Shown: positions 47,630 through 59,379, counted from the first letter of the stretch. The stretch: 64,000 nt of DNA from Aquilaria yunnanensis (GCA_039654915.1 CM077593.1:36302501-36366500), one strand, 5' to 3'. Notes: generated by a model not told the origin, from the sequence alone. Made by a program: numbers and translations.

Positions 47630-47862
47630 TAAATCTTAGTCACTTTCATCATTTGCGATTTGCAATTGAACATTCAGTCGCTTTTTTTGAAACATCCCTG
47701 CAAAAAGTGACTGACAGCTTCAGTCACTTTTTTTAGTCATAATTCAGTTGTTTTAATTAGCCACTAGTATTTTTGTGACTGAGTTTTGTAGTCACTATTC
47801 AGTCACCTTTTTGTGACTGTTATAACTGTATCTTCAGTTGCTTTGCTATTTTTCTGTTGTAG
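47630..47862. mobile_element. Possible CACTA (En/Spm) terminal fragment
   Basis: Repeated CAGTCACTTTTT / GTGACTGA motifs on both strands run up to a terminal sequence that reads CTACAACAGAAAAATAGC in reverse complement, close to a plant CACTA end (CACTACAACARAAA). The outermost bases do not complete CACTA and no opposite end was found, so this would be a truncated relic. Confidence 0.4.
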
Positions 47863-48664
47863 GTTTGGGGGAAATGTTGGGTTCTTGTACTAATAGTAAA
47901 AAATATGTAGTTTTAGCTTGAGTACTTTGATAGAACATGCATGGTTTTAGGGTACTCTAAAAGGTTAAGTGAATTTTTTTTCTAGCTTTGTTAAAAGTCA
48001 CTTTTTCCTCTAGAAAAAGGCTAAAATGAGCACAACTTGAAAAAGCCTTCATTTAAAAGTTAAAAAAAAATGAATTGAGTAAATAAAGAAGGAAAGTGAA
48101 TGTGCTTCATTTTGTGAAAATCATGCATGTAGAGTTGTTGAGGAAGCTATTTGGAAGCTAAGTAGTAGCATGTTCTAGATGTTTAATACCTTAGGTGGGT
48201 CTTAAGAGTCAAAATTTGTATGTGCTAATGGTGTAAAATGCTTGACTTGTTTCCTTAGCTCCACCATAAAGTGTCTCCTACTGACTCTCATCTATACCAA
48301 GCCCAGCCCCGATACAACCTTGAAAATGTGTCATTGGACTTGTAATTTGCATGCATATTCCGTAGGGAAGTTGGTGGGTAGCTTGGGTCCACTTGCAAAT
48401 TTATGGGTGAAGTCACGTTATAAGCCTTTACATACACTAAGCCAACTAGAAATAGAGAGTGAAACACTTAGGGTGTGATAATCTACCATTAGTGACAAAG
48501 ATTTTCTTTCTTTACATACCTTAACTTCTCCTAAGTTGATTTTGTGAAATGAATGATTTCATAAAGTGATATTGGGTATGCATTGTTAACTTTTTTGTTT
48601 TGGTTGTTTTATTTTTTGAGTTTGAGCATGTTATGGACTAGCATCATTTTAAGTTTGGGGAAGT
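47863..48664 (+). other. Non-coding 3' internal region of a gypsy element
   Basis: AT-rich, without a gene. It ends with AAGTTTGGGGAAG at 48651-48663, a typical polypurine tract of Athila/Tat-related gypsy elements, directly followed by an LTR start. The region is therefore probably the 3' untranslated internal part of that element. Confidence 0.5.
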
Positions 48665-50131
48665 TGATAGATGTTAAATTGCATAGTCAAAATTATTTAC
48701 TTTTTAGCTATTTCGAGCGTCTTTTTCTACATTAGCACACCCCATTTTCAACCATTTCTTGCTTTGGATTTTTATTTTGTAGCATGGAGAAGGGAAACAA
48801 AGCATCAGATCGGATTGGAAGTGAGCAAAGCGAAAAACAAAAAGTGTGAAAAAATAATTTATTGGAGCTATAGCCCCACAATTCAACAATTTTGGAAACT
48901 GACTTCAAGGCCTAGGTACTGCAACACCAATGGCCTTCACATTTTGGACGTTGTAGCGCCCAGATGACCTCATCTAGCACATCAACGCCCCTGCACCTAA
49001 AGAGAAGTGGTCCCCCACCTCTAATTTGAATCTAAGTATATTATTAGCCAAGGGATTTTACCCAAATGAGTAGGTGAGTGAAAAAGACACCTTCAAGACT
49101 TAGAAAAATCTGAAACCAAGCTTAGAGACATTTCATTCTTCATCCTTTAAAGCTAGACTTAGGTTTTCTTCACCCCATCTTATATATTTCACCTTCTTGT
49201 AGAGCACTTATGGATTCTTAATTGGAAAATGCTTGGAGGACTTGAAAGCCTATAAAAACCTTAAGGAATCAAGTATTTAGAGTTTCTTGGGCTCCTGTTT
49301 TCCTTCATTCTTCTTGTATTTAGACATGGATGTTATTTTATGTATTTTCATGACTGTGTTTACTTTAGTTATAGAGTAGTCTTCCTTGACACTTTCTATG
49401 GATGTAGCTACTTGGATTGATTATGTTGGATGAATTAATGGTTATGTGATTTGTATTTCCTTCAATTTCTTGTTTATCCTTCCTTTGTGCTAAATGTTGT
49501 GTTAGCTAATTGATTGCCACAATTGATTACAGTTGGTTGTACCTTGGATTGCTTTTAAACTCTTGGAAAAGATTAAAAGTAATTGGACCTAAGAGAATGG
49601 TTTAATGACAATAGGCTTGTTGGGAAACTAGTTTAAGTCATTAGGCTTGTTAGGAAATTAGTTTAAGTCATTAGGTGAAGGTAAATTGAGCTTCAATGCC
49701 TCTTCCTAAGCTTGCAATTGGCTGGAAATCCTTATTAATTTTAGATTAAAGAAAGTAAGTCTTTGACTTGGAAAATAAGAACTCAATTGGGTAACTTCAA
49801 CAACAAGAAAAGAAAACCAAGTCACTAGCCTAAATTTACCAATTAATCATGACAAATAGTGAACCCATGAGAAGTGTGCTTTAGTAACTTGATAAAAACC
49901 ACAAATTTGCATTGCATTGTTGCATTCTAAATCAGTAGCATTCCATTTAGTTAGGTTTAGTTACTTGTTTTACTTGTTTGGACTTTCATTCAATCTTACT
50001 TATTTAGCTAAAGTTATCTTAGAGAAGTAGTACTTGGCAAGCAATTCAATCAATCTTCATGGGAACTATACCTTTTCTTACTCTACTTCAATGTATACCA
50101 CACGCTTGCAGTTAGGGTTTTAAAACTTACA
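48665..50131 (+). mobile_element. Gypsy LTR (Athila/Tat-type), boundaries approximate
   Basis: It starts TGATAGATGTTAAATTGC right after a polypurine tract. Inside are features common in such LTRs: a GTAGCGCCCAGATGAC-like segment near 48953, a CTTGTTGGGAAACTAG / CTTGTTAGGAAATTAG repeat near 49617-49665, and the AATCTTCATGGGAACTATACC segment near the end. The end is set at CTTACA near 50131, but no duplication confirms it. I found no second LTR of this element. Confidence 0.55.
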
Positions 50132-50139
50132 ACAAGGTC

Positions 50140-50345
50140 AAAAAGATACATGTAGTGGGAATATTCCTTGTGAAAGTCGAGCTTGAGGTCATGTTGGGAT
50201 GGTCCCTATATTGTAACCAAGGAAGTTAGGTGAGGCGTCTTTGAGTTGTTAGTCTCCTATGCCAAAAAAATTGCCAAGGAGTTACCATTAGGATGACCTA
50301 CGCCCGTATTATGCTTAAGATGTATGCTACATTGATGAAACAAAA
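50140..50345 (+). pseudogene. Decayed gypsy integrase C-terminus
   Basis: A plus-strand peptide SCWDGPYIVTKEV near 50193 matches the WEGPYVVTEV motif at the end of Tat pol; a frame-shifted piece RMTYARIMLKMYA near 50293 fits the following W-N-A-x-x-L-K-x-Y-Y pattern. Stops and shifts are present. It probably belongs to the old Tat element that begins at 35290. Confidence 0.5.
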
Positions 50346-50999
50346 AGAAATTTCACTAAGTCTCAATAAAGTTTAAGGACTCTTTCAAGCCTTATGTCCT
50401 AGTTCCTTGTAGTGACACTGAGGGTTGTTCAAAGCCCCTTGTCATGAAAAATCCTAAGTCATGTTGAGGGTGAAGGAAGCACTTTTTTAACGAGATTGAG
50501 GCATTTTCAAAGCTTATTCGTCTAAAAAATTACAATGCCTATAGGATGGCAATTGCACCCCTATGTCTTGAAAATGTTAGTTCAAATAAGCCCTAATTGT
50601 TTTAATGAAGGATAATCCCTAAGGAGATCAAATGGGCTCTATGAGGGCTAGGCCCCAAGAGGGTCAGTCAAATCCTAAAGAGACTCTGAAGGAAAGGAAG
50701 AACTCTTAGGGATATTTAATGAATGAAGATTTCTCATTAAAGTTAAAAACGTTACAAAATGTTTTACTACAAAAGGAACTCCTTAAATCTAAAACTCGTT
50801 CTCCCACTCTGCTTCATTTTCTAAAGAGTCAACAAAGGTTACTTCGTTTGGAGGGGGCACTCCAAGCCTATCTCCAGTTGCCCGCTTGGCTTCAAACTCT
50901 TCATTGAGGGAATCGGCAGCTCATAAAATGGAGAAGCACAGGTCTGGCTTAGCACACTCTAATTGATAGTGGCAAGCTAAGATGCCGTTGTAAAATTCT
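50346..50999. other. Spacer of the decayed Tat element, no gene
   Basis: Between the integrase remnant and the antisense remnant, the place held by the hairpin array in the complete Tat element. It contains loose CCTAAGGAG / CTCTAAGGA-type repeats; I see no clear frame. Confidence 0.35.
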
Positions 51000-52462
51000 T
51001 GAAGATCGCTATTACGAAGGCCATTCTCAAGCCTTTTGCTGATGAACTTTAACTCCAACGCCCTCGAGTTCATCTTCGAGTAAAGTTCTGTTAGGTACCC
51101 TTGTAGAAGTCTTCGAGGCCCCTAAATGGCTCCCCGACCTTCATGAGCCATTCAAAGAGCAAGAAGTCTTCGAGCCCACTAAATGACTCCCCGACCTTCA
51201 TGAGCCATTCAAAGAGCGAGAAGAGGTGTTCCTTGATGGCCAACCACTCGAACTAGACCTCAGAGTCCATTTCTTGAATTTTCTTCTCCAGCTACTCCAA
51301 TAGGCCTCGGGCAGCCTCGCTCAGCTGCAGCCATCTTTGTTTGGTACTTCCCAATGGTCATGGCTTGTTGCCAGACTTGGCAGTCTCACACTTCAAACAG
51401 CCTCATTAGGGTCTTCACTTGACATTTGAAGGAGTCCCTTTCAACCTTCAGCTTGGACTGGTCTAAGATCTGCTTCTTCAAGGACTCTGTCTCTCTCATT
51501 GGAGCTCCCCAACAAGGGCTGCCCCTTGCGAATACAACCATCTTGTTCAGAACACCTCTTGGCAATAGGGAAGGTTACTGCGATTGTTAAATGTAGTTTT
51601 AGCAAGGAACTTGGTGACTGGAAGACCAAGTAAGGAAGAAAGTTTTATAGAAGCTTATTGTGATAAGGCTTTAAGCAACAGACATCGGAGCCATGACGGA
51701 GGTAGGTCAGGTGATGGCGACCCCTTAGGAGACAAAGCCCTTCTAGGATATGCTAGTGATGATCCCTGCTGTCTTCGAGAATCAACTCCACTGAGACCCC
51801 CGTTTTCAACTAGCCACTTTCACCTGGTCTTTTCCAAGAGAAGATCATCGAGAAGACCCCCTGGGCCCAGCTAAGGCAACCTTAGTGCTACGATCTCCTA
51901 AATGAGGGCCTCCTTCTAGAGGACAACACCTAGGAAAGACTAGTCCTTCAGTTTTCAACCCTTCATTGGCCTTAGGGCTGGGCGTCCCTACAAGCGGAAG
52001 ACAAGAACAATTAGTATACTCGGTATAAGTCTATTGCAAAGGGTAAAGGAACGAAGCCTGTATGAGTTAAGTATCACTAGCCAAGTCAGTGCAACGTGAA
52101 GCTGCCTCCCCCTCGAAAGGCCTTTCCTCCACGGGCTGACCTGAGTGTCCTTCTTCCAACGCACAAGCTTGGGCTCAAACTCAACGTCTAACTGGACATT
52201 TTTAGCGTCAGAGTCAACTGGTGGTGGTGGTGAGCCCTGAGCAGCAGTAAGGGTGCCGGAAGGGCCGGTAGGATAGCCGGCAAAGGGAGCCGACTACTCC
52301 CTAGATGGAGCCAGTGGAAGATGAGCCACCGCGGATGGTGTAGACTGCACCTTCCGGGCTTGAGTGAGACCTTGTTGGCCCTTTCTCTCAGAAAGAGGGG
52401 CACTAGCATGACCCATGGCTGCACAAGAAATGAAGATGGTTAGTACACTAGAACTATTAAAA
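51000..52462 (-). pseudogene. Remnant of a Tat-type antisense gene
   Basis: The minus strand shows the same two kinds of segment as the antisense gene of the complete Tat element. First, a proline/serine-rich exon near 52415-52190 starts MGHASAPLSERKG behind a possible acceptor (TTGTGCAG). Downstream, a coiled-coil stretch lies near 51510-51300 (ESLKKQILDQSKLKVERDSF, TIGKYQTKMAAAE). Both contain stops. Order and orientation match the complete element; sequence similarity is weak. Confidence 0.5.
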
Positions 52463-52686
52463 AAAAAAAAGGAAAAGAAAATAAAAGAGAAGGAGAAGAA
52501 TAGATTATAGAGAGACCTCTCTGCACACAACTTCTAAGTCACCTTATTAGTGACCCTTAGCCCAAAAAACGCAGTTGGGGGATTCTTCAAGCCGAAGTAA
52601 CTTAATTGGGCCTAACTAACCCCGATAAACGAGAGGGTCATAATGGTATAGAAAAATGAGCAAATAGCAAAGGGCCATAGGAAGCA

Positions 52687-53330
52687 TGACCGTTGATCTT
52701 GGTTTGGGAGAGAAAAGAGAAACAGGCTGACTGGGGTAACAGGTGAGGGAGAAAAAAGAAAAAGAAAAGTGATAAAAAATTTTAAAATGCAATAAATATT
52801 TTTAAAAAGTATAAAAAAATATTAAAAACAATTTTTTTAAAAAAAAAAATGATTAAATGTAAAAAAAAACTGATAAAATTTAAAAAAGTGATAAATGTTA
52901 AAAAATTGGTAAATATTTTAAAAAAGGTATTAAAAACCGAAAAAGTGATAAATAATTTTAAAAAATGATTAAATAAAAAAAAACGTGATAAAAAATTAAA
53001 AAAGTGAAATATTTTTCAAAAAAAGTGATTAAACTAAAAAAAGCAAATAAATATAAAAAAATTGATTAAATACAAAAAAAGAGATAAAATATTAAAAAAA
53101 AAGTGATCAATGTTAAAAAATGGTAAATATTTTTAAAAAGTGATAAAAAATTCTAAAATGCAATAAATATTTTTAAAAAGTGAAAAAAATTTAAAAAGAG
53201 AGATAAAATTTTTAAAAAAGTGATAAATGTTAAAAAATTGGTAAATCTTTTTAAAAATCTATTAAAAACCAAAAAAGTGATAAATAATTCTAAAATGAAA
53301 TAAATAATTTTAAAAATTGATTAAATAAAA
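52687..53330 (+). repeat. Left inverted arm of the foldback-like element
   Basis: Unique 75-bp end, then AT-rich subrepeats. Compared with the reverse complement of the right arm, the order of unit variants is the same (CCGAAAAAGTGATAAATAAT, GAAATATTTTTCAAAAAAAG, AATTGGTAAATCTTTTTAAA), so these are true paired arms and not merely similar low-complexity DNA. Similar AT units go on to 53650 without an obvious partner. Confidence 0.75.
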
Positions 53331-53650
53331 AAAGTGATTAAAACAAAAAAACTTATATATTTTTAAAAAAATTGATTAAATATAAAAAAAGTGATAAATG
53401 TTAAACAATGGCAACTATTTTTAAAAAGTGATTAAAAACTAAAAAAGTTATAAAAATATCTAAAATGCAATAAATATTTTTAAAATGTGATAAAAAACTA
53501 AAAAAAGTGGAATTTTTTAAAAAAAACTGATAAATGTTAAAAAATTGGTAAATATTTTTAAAAAGATATTCAAAACCAAAAAACTGATAAATAATGCTAA
53601 AATGCAATAAATATTTTAAAAAACAATTAAATAAAAAAAGCTATAAAAAA
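53331..53650 (+). repeat. Continuation of the AAAAAGTGATAAA array
   Basis: AT-rich units as in the left arm, with a higher-order period of roughly 220-240 bp (AAAATGCAATAAATATTTTT recurs). No coding potential. Confidence 0.7.
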
Positions 53651-54890
53651 GAGACCGGGTAATGTTGAAAGTACCTTCGTTGTGACCGGGTCACGTTAAA
53701 GGTAACCTAAAAAAATGACCGGGTCACGTTGAAGGTACCTTCGTTGTGACCGGATCACTTTGAAGGTAACCTAAAAAAGTGACTGGGTTACATTGAAGGT
53801 AACCTAAAAAAGTGACCGGGTCACGTTGAAGGTACTTTCGTTGTGACCCGGTCACTTTGAAGGTAACCTAAAAATGTGACCGGGTCACGTTGAAGGTACC
53901 TTCTTTAAGACCGGGTCACTTTAAAGGTAACCTAAAAATGTGACTGGGTCACGTTGAAGATACCTTCGTTGTGACCGGGTCACTTTGAAGGTAACCTAAA
54001 AATGTGACCGGGTCACCTCGAAGGTTACCTTCAATGTGACCGACCCGGTCACATTTTTAGGTTACCTTCAACGTGACCCGGTCACACCCAAGATACCTTC
54101 GAGGTGACCCGGTCACATATTTAGGTTACCTTTAAAGTGACCCGATCACAACGAAGGTACCTTCGATGTGACCCGGTCACATTTTTAGGTTACCTTCAAT
54201 GTGACCCGGTCACAACGAAGGTACCTTCCACGTGACCCAGTCACATTTTTAGGTTACCTTCAACGTGACCCGGTCACATTTTTAGGTTACTTTCAACGTG
54301 ACCCGGTCACACCCAAGGTACCTTCAACGTGACCCGGTCACTTTTTTAGGTTACCTTCAAAGTGACCGGGTCACAACGAAGGTACCTTCAACGTGACCCG
54401 GTCACATTTTAGGTTACCTTCAAAGTGGCCCGGTCACAACGAATGTACCTTCAACGTGACCCGGTGACAACGAAGGTACCTTCAACGTGACCCGGTCACA
54501 TTTTTAAGTTACCTTCAAAGTGACCCGGTTACAACGAAGGTACCTTCGATGTGACCCGGTCATATTTTTATGTTACCTTCAAAGTGACCCGGTCACAACA
54601 AAGGTACCTTCCACCTGACTAGGTCACATTTTTAGGTTACTTTCAACGTGACCCAGTCACAACAAAGGTACCTTCAACGTGACCCAGTCACAGTTTTAGG
54701 TTACCTTCGATGTGACCCGGTTACACTTAAGGTACTTTCCATGTGATCCGATTACATTTAAGGTACCTTCCACGTGATCCAGTCACCTTTTTAGGTTACC
54801 TTCAATTTGACCGGGTCACACTTAAGATATCTTAAACATGACCCGGTTATCTTTTTAGGTTATCGTCAATGTGGGCCGATCACACTTTTA
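53651..54890. repeat. Satellite of alternating GTGACC(C/G)GGTCAC and GAAGGTACCTTC palindromes
   Basis: About 1.24 kb in which two palindromes alternate every 30 bp or so: a 13-bp GTGACCSGGTCAC and a 12-bp GAAGGTACCTTC, or its asymmetric variant GAAGGTAACCTAAAAA. More than 30 copies of the first are present. The asymmetric variant reads AACCTAAAAA left of about 54030 and TTTTTAGGTT right of it, so the array itself is a head-to-head inverted repeat. Known satellite families of this kind are not familiar to me. Confidence 0.85.
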
Positions 54891-55067
54891 CTACTATTGC
54901 TGCGTTACGGTTTTTGACATTTAGCCTTAATTTATTCTATTATTTTATTTTATTTTTATAGAAGGTGATTATTTGCCCAAATTATAATTTTTTAATAATT
55001 TGCACCTTAAGATGTCTTAAAAGTAATTTTACGATATTTTTGTTGAAAGTAGTTTTTGGTAAGTTTT
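54891..55067. other. AT-rich spacer
   Basis: Non-coding DNA between the palindrome satellite and the first long direct repeat; nothing recognised. Confidence 0.4.
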
Positions 55068-55398
55068 TTTAACTTAACTAACACAAAAGGATAAAAATTA
55101 GTAGGTAATTTTGTTTTTGGCAAAAAATTAGTATGGATAAAAAGTGTTGACAAATATTTTTGGACTGTCCCCATTTTAAGGTTAGGGTTAAGTATAAGGA
55201 TAAGGTTAAATGTTGGATTTATTAGTTCTTCCAAAACAAGTGTCCTTCCATATGTAGGAATTTTAATGATTTTGATAGTCAAATGTCAATATTATAACAT
55301 TGATATAAAAACTTTTATGTGCAGTGCAATAAAATATCTAAATTTTGGAAATTTTATAATTTTTAAAATTTTCACCCAAAATTTTGAAATCAAACAAT
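55068..55398 (+). repeat. Long direct repeat, copy 1
   Basis: Aligns with 56633-56944 (shared AACTTAACTA..C.CAAAAGG, TAGGGTT.GGTATAAGGATAAGG, CATATGTAGGAA-type blocks, ATTTTGAT..TCAAATGTCAAT). Identity is roughly 80-85% by eye. A shorter third copy of the first part lies at about 56300-56400. Confidence 0.7.
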
Positions 55399-55839
55399 TT
55401 AGTACTATGGACAACAGTCAATTGGACTAATCTAGTCATTTCAACGTATGTACCAGTAACTCAAGTAACCTTAATCATCAACTCAAATTTAACTATGATA
55501 TTATTGCATTAATTGTTCTCAAACTAGCCAACGTTGCATTAATCGTACTCAAACTATGATTCTACTACTGCCTCATCCTGTCATTCATCATAGTTGTTAA
55601 GTGTAGGTGAAAAAATGATATTGTTGTTGCCTTGTCCTTTCGTTTTAATTTTGGTTACCTTTTTCCATTTGAATAATGGTTTTTAGGAATATTGAAAAAA
55701 TCCTAATTTCCTACTTTGTTTGTGGTTTTACCAAATATATGTAAACTTCTTAAAAATTTGTAACATCGTTTGTATGTAAATAGTCTTACTATAAGGTACT
55801 TAAATTAATGGTCGAATTAAGATGTAGGCACCTAAATAA

Positions 55840-56290
55840 AAATTATTAATTTCTCCATCATAGAGCTTATGGTTAAAGGTTTAAGCTTATGGTTATTGTT
55901 AGGTCTAAGGTTTCAACTTTAAGGTAGGTTGAAGGTTTAGTTAGGTTTTAAGGTTTATGGTTTGAGGTTAGTGTTTAAGTTATGTTTAAGGCTTAAGATT
56001 AGGGTAAGGGTTTATGTTATGGTTAAGTTTTTGAGTTAAGGTTTATGCTTAAGGTTTAGGTTAGGTTTAAGGTTTAAGTTTTAAGATAGGTTTAGGGCGT
56101 AGTGTTAGAGTTAAGGCAAAATTTAGGGTTAAGGCTAAGTTTACCTTTTAAGGTTAAGATTAGGCTTAGGGTTAATGTTTAAACTTTTTTAATTTAGGGT
56201 ACTTAAAATTTAAGGTTTAAGTTTAGGTTTTAGGGTTTTGTGACTAGGTTTAGGGTATGAAATTTAGGGTTATAGAAAGTACTTTTTTTG
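55840..56290 (+). repeat. Degenerate telomere-like repeats
   Basis: Many short variants of TTTAGGG/TTTAAGG/GGTTTAGG in one orientation (for example GGTTTAGGTTAGGTTTAAGG near 56051). Plant telomere units are TTTAGGG; exact units are few, so this is an interstitial degenerate tract or chance GGTTTA-rich DNA, not a chromosome end. Confidence 0.6.
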
Positions 56291-56632
56291 AAAATTTTTA
56301 ACTTAAATAAATTAAGCTGATAGAAACTAATAAAAAAATATTTTATTTTCATAAAAAGTGTATATATATTTTTGGACTTGTTTCCGTTTAAAATCATAGT
56401 AAATTGATATTTATTTTTTGTAAATAATCACTTTGAAGTACACTGGGGTAACCCCTCGCACTTAGGCCAAAGTTGATGCCTCTCTGAGGCAAAAAAACCC
56501 ACTTATTCCTTTTTTTTACATAATATGCAGGCTAATCTTAGGGTTCTACCTTAATGATCTTGGTACGTAAATTGCAAGATTACAATATGGGTACCAAAAA
56601 TTTACCCACACTAAATTGCATAAAAATTGATT

Positions 56633-56943
56633 TTTTAACTTAACTATCCCAAAAGGATAAAAATTAATAAAAAAATTTATTCTTATAAAGAGTATTGAAT
56701 TTTTTTTTTAACTTTCGTCATTTTACAGTTAGGGTTGGGTATAAGGATAAGGTAAAGTTTTGAATTTATGGGTTCTTTCAAAACAAGTAACCTTCTATAT
56801 GTAGGAACTTTAATGATTTTGATAAGCAAATGTCAATATTATAATATTGATATCCAAACTTTTATGTGCCATGCAATAAAATACCTAAATTTTAAAACAT
56901 ATATAATTTTGACATTTTCACCCAAATTTTTGTAATTCAACAA

Positions 56944-56944
<1 letters not shown>
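56633..56944 (+). repeat. Long direct repeat, copy 2
   Basis: Second copy of the sequence at 55068-55398, same orientation, about 1.57 kb downstream. It ends at the TA microsatellite. Confidence 0.7.

Positions 56945-56946
<2 letters not shown>

Positions 56947-56996
<50 letters not shown>
56947..56996. repeat. (TA)n microsatellite
   Basis: About 25 uninterrupted TA units. Confidence 0.95.
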
Positions 56997-57001
<5 letters not shown>

Positions 57002-57690
57002 GGACATATTCAAGGGAGTTCCACGTAATTTCCTTAATTCGGCTACTTAATAACTGCCATGTGTTACTTCTTTTTTCGTTACATAGCATACCAATCAAGC
57101 TTTTAAAGTGTTATTCCAATTAAACCCTTCATTAATGCTAGAAAATTTTTAAACGTTGTTATGTCCATTTAATAGCGCATTCATATCAATTCAAAGCTTC
57201 ATCGAGATGCAAAAAATGAAAGAACAAATTCGTTTATGCATTTATAATAAAACTTTCCTTCTGTTACTCCCAATAAACTAAACATTTTATTATTATTATT
57301 TTTTAGTTTGGAAGTTATATACACGTTTGTAACCTTTAAATCGATAGTTAGACATTCAAAGGAGGTAAATATTAGACATTAAATTCTAAACAATCTACTT
57401 TCCTAAATAATCGATATTTCTTGCCTTTAAATTGATAGTTACACAATCAAAGGAGGTAAATTTACATTAATTACTGCCGAAATTTACACCAATTAAAAAT
57501 TAGAGTTTCATAATTCCTATAGTTACCGTATCTACAAAATCCATGTCAATATAAATTATTCAGTTCATGCTGCTACTAAAAAAACCGTAAGCCTTCTAAA
57601 CACTTTAATTCAAACCCGTTTGTGTTTTGCCTTACCATGGACATAATTTCAATTTGCTATGTTTCCTTGCTAAAGTGAATACTGAAGCAA
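56997..57690. other. AT-rich spacer inside the foldback-like element
   Basis: No gene. A short direct repeat is present: an AAATCGATAGTTAGACATTCAAAGGAGGTAAAT-type block near 57338 recurs near 57428. Confidence 0.4.
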
Positions 57691-57694
57691 TTAA

Positions 57695-58268
57695 ACCTTC
57701 CCGAACCAGTTTATATCACAGATCAGCTGGGTGTATCAACATTCCTTTCATTTGTTGAGCTTTTCCTTGATGATCCTGTAAAAGGTCAAGTGAAACATTC
57801 ATTTAGTAGTGAACCAGAGCACAAAGAACCATGGGAGAGGATGTGGGCTACATTTTTTCTTCGTCAGATTATTGGATTTAAGAAAGGTTCGTTTGATAAA
57901 ATTGATTTATTATAACTTTATGTTTTTTACACATGCTCGTGGTGTAGGGACGACTCAGATAGCTTTCCATTTGAGACCCCTAAGTCTAAGTGGAGGTATT
58001 GGCGAGCAAGGAATAAACTTCCAAATGCTTTTTGGGCAGAATTTAAACCCAAGGTTATGGAGCTATATGCAAAATTAATCCAACTAAACCCTAATGGTCC
58101 AAGCTTTCTACCCACATTTGATGAGTTGAAGGCTCTTGATGAACAAGCTCGCTCTTTGGCCTCTGAAGCTGGCGCTGTCTTTAGCGAGGAAGAGAATTCT
58201 AGCGATGTTGGCGAAGATGGATTAGATGATGTCTCAAGTAATGATGAGGGTAACAATGAGGAATTGTA
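57695..58268 (+). pseudogene. Unrecognised gene fragment with acidic C-terminus
   Basis: Two protein-like pieces. The first, about 57755-57890, reads ELFLDDPVKGQVKHSF and then EPWERMWATFFLRQIIGFKK. The second, 57951-58268, reads DDSDSFPFETPKSKWRYW, NKLPNAFWAEFKPKVMELY, FLPTFDELKALDEQARSLAS and ends in an acidic tail (EEENSSDVGEDGLDD) with TAA at 58266. Codon use and composition differ clearly from the AT-rich surroundings, and a GT...AG pair (57890-57949) could be an intron, but it does not join the two frames. It looks like the 3' end of a host gene caught inside the element. I do not recognise the family. Confidence 0.55.
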
Positions 58269-58810
58269 ATTGGATTACCTGGGACTTAGTTTATCTGTCA
58301 ACCACTTCTGATCAATAATATTAATTTGCTTCAGTGTTCTAATTTTTAATTCTCACATCGTGCCATTGTAGAAATATTTAACATGTTTTGATATATACTT
58401 AAATATATACAGAGACAGGCCACATGTAATTTTTAGCTCACGTATGGCTTAAGTGTACCGTATAATTCTATTAATTTATTATTTTCAATTCTCAGTTCCA
58501 CCTGAATTATATTTGTTTATTTTTTTCATAGTCGGCTTCACTCTCACGAAAACCTAACTGACTATTATTAAATTTATATTAACATCACCCCAATTCTTAA
58601 ATATTAACCATGTTCCAGTTAATATACAATGATTATTTAAAAAATATTATTTTAATAGTTACAATTATTATTATGGTAAGAAATACGTGATATATAAACA
58701 TGAGTAACGGAAAATATTTTCTCTTACTTATATAAGCTTGTTAGTTAAAAAATATTATTTTAAAAGTTGTTTGATGCAAAAGATGAAAAAAATTACGTAG
58801 TTTATGTCAA
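58269..58810. other. AT-rich non-coding DNA
   Basis: Possible 3' untranslated region of the gene fragment, then AT-rich sequence without features. Confidence 0.4.
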
Positions 58811-59375
58811 TCAAGATTTGCCAAATAATATTTTCAAAAAAACTGATAAATAATTAAAAAAATGATTTAAAAAAGTGATAAAACACTAAAAAAAAGTGAA
58901 ATCTTTTATAAAAAAAAATGATTGAATAAAAAAAAGTGATTAAAAAAAAAATGAAATTTTTTTCAAAAAAGCGATAAAATATAATTAAAAAAAAGTGATA
59001 AATGTAAAAAAAAATTGGTAAATATTTTTAAAAAGCTATTAAAAACCGAAATAGTGATAAATAATTCTACAATGGAATAAATAATTTGAAAAAATGATTA
59101 AATTAAAAAAAATGATAATATACTAAAACAAAGTGAGATTTTTTCAAAAAAGTGATTAAATAAATAAAAAAGTGATTAAAACTAAAAAAAAGAGAAATTT
59201 TATTCAAAAAAGTGATAATATATATATATATAAGTGATAAATGTTAAAAAAATTGGTAAATATTTTTAAAAACCTATAAAAAACCAAAAAAAGTGATAAA
59301 TAATTCTACAATGGAATAAATAATTTTAAAAATGATTAAATTAAAAAAAGTGATAAAAAACTAAAAAAAATATTT
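58811..59375 (+). repeat. AAAAAGTGATAAA array, forward
   Basis: The same units as in the left arm, in forward orientation. Together with the reverse array that follows it forms a large AT-rich palindrome centred near 59378. Confidence 0.75.
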
Positions 59376-59379
59376 TAGT

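Noticed and set aside
52741..53650. Origin of replication or matrix-attachment region in the AT array
   Set aside because: AT richness alone is not enough evidence; the array is explained as part of the inverted arms.
53651..54890. CRISPR-like array of spaced palindromes
   Set aside because: The intervals are themselves repeats, the host is a plant, and no cas genes are present. It is a satellite.
55840..56290. True chromosome end
   Set aside because: The repeats are degenerate, short and flanked by ordinary sequence on both sides.
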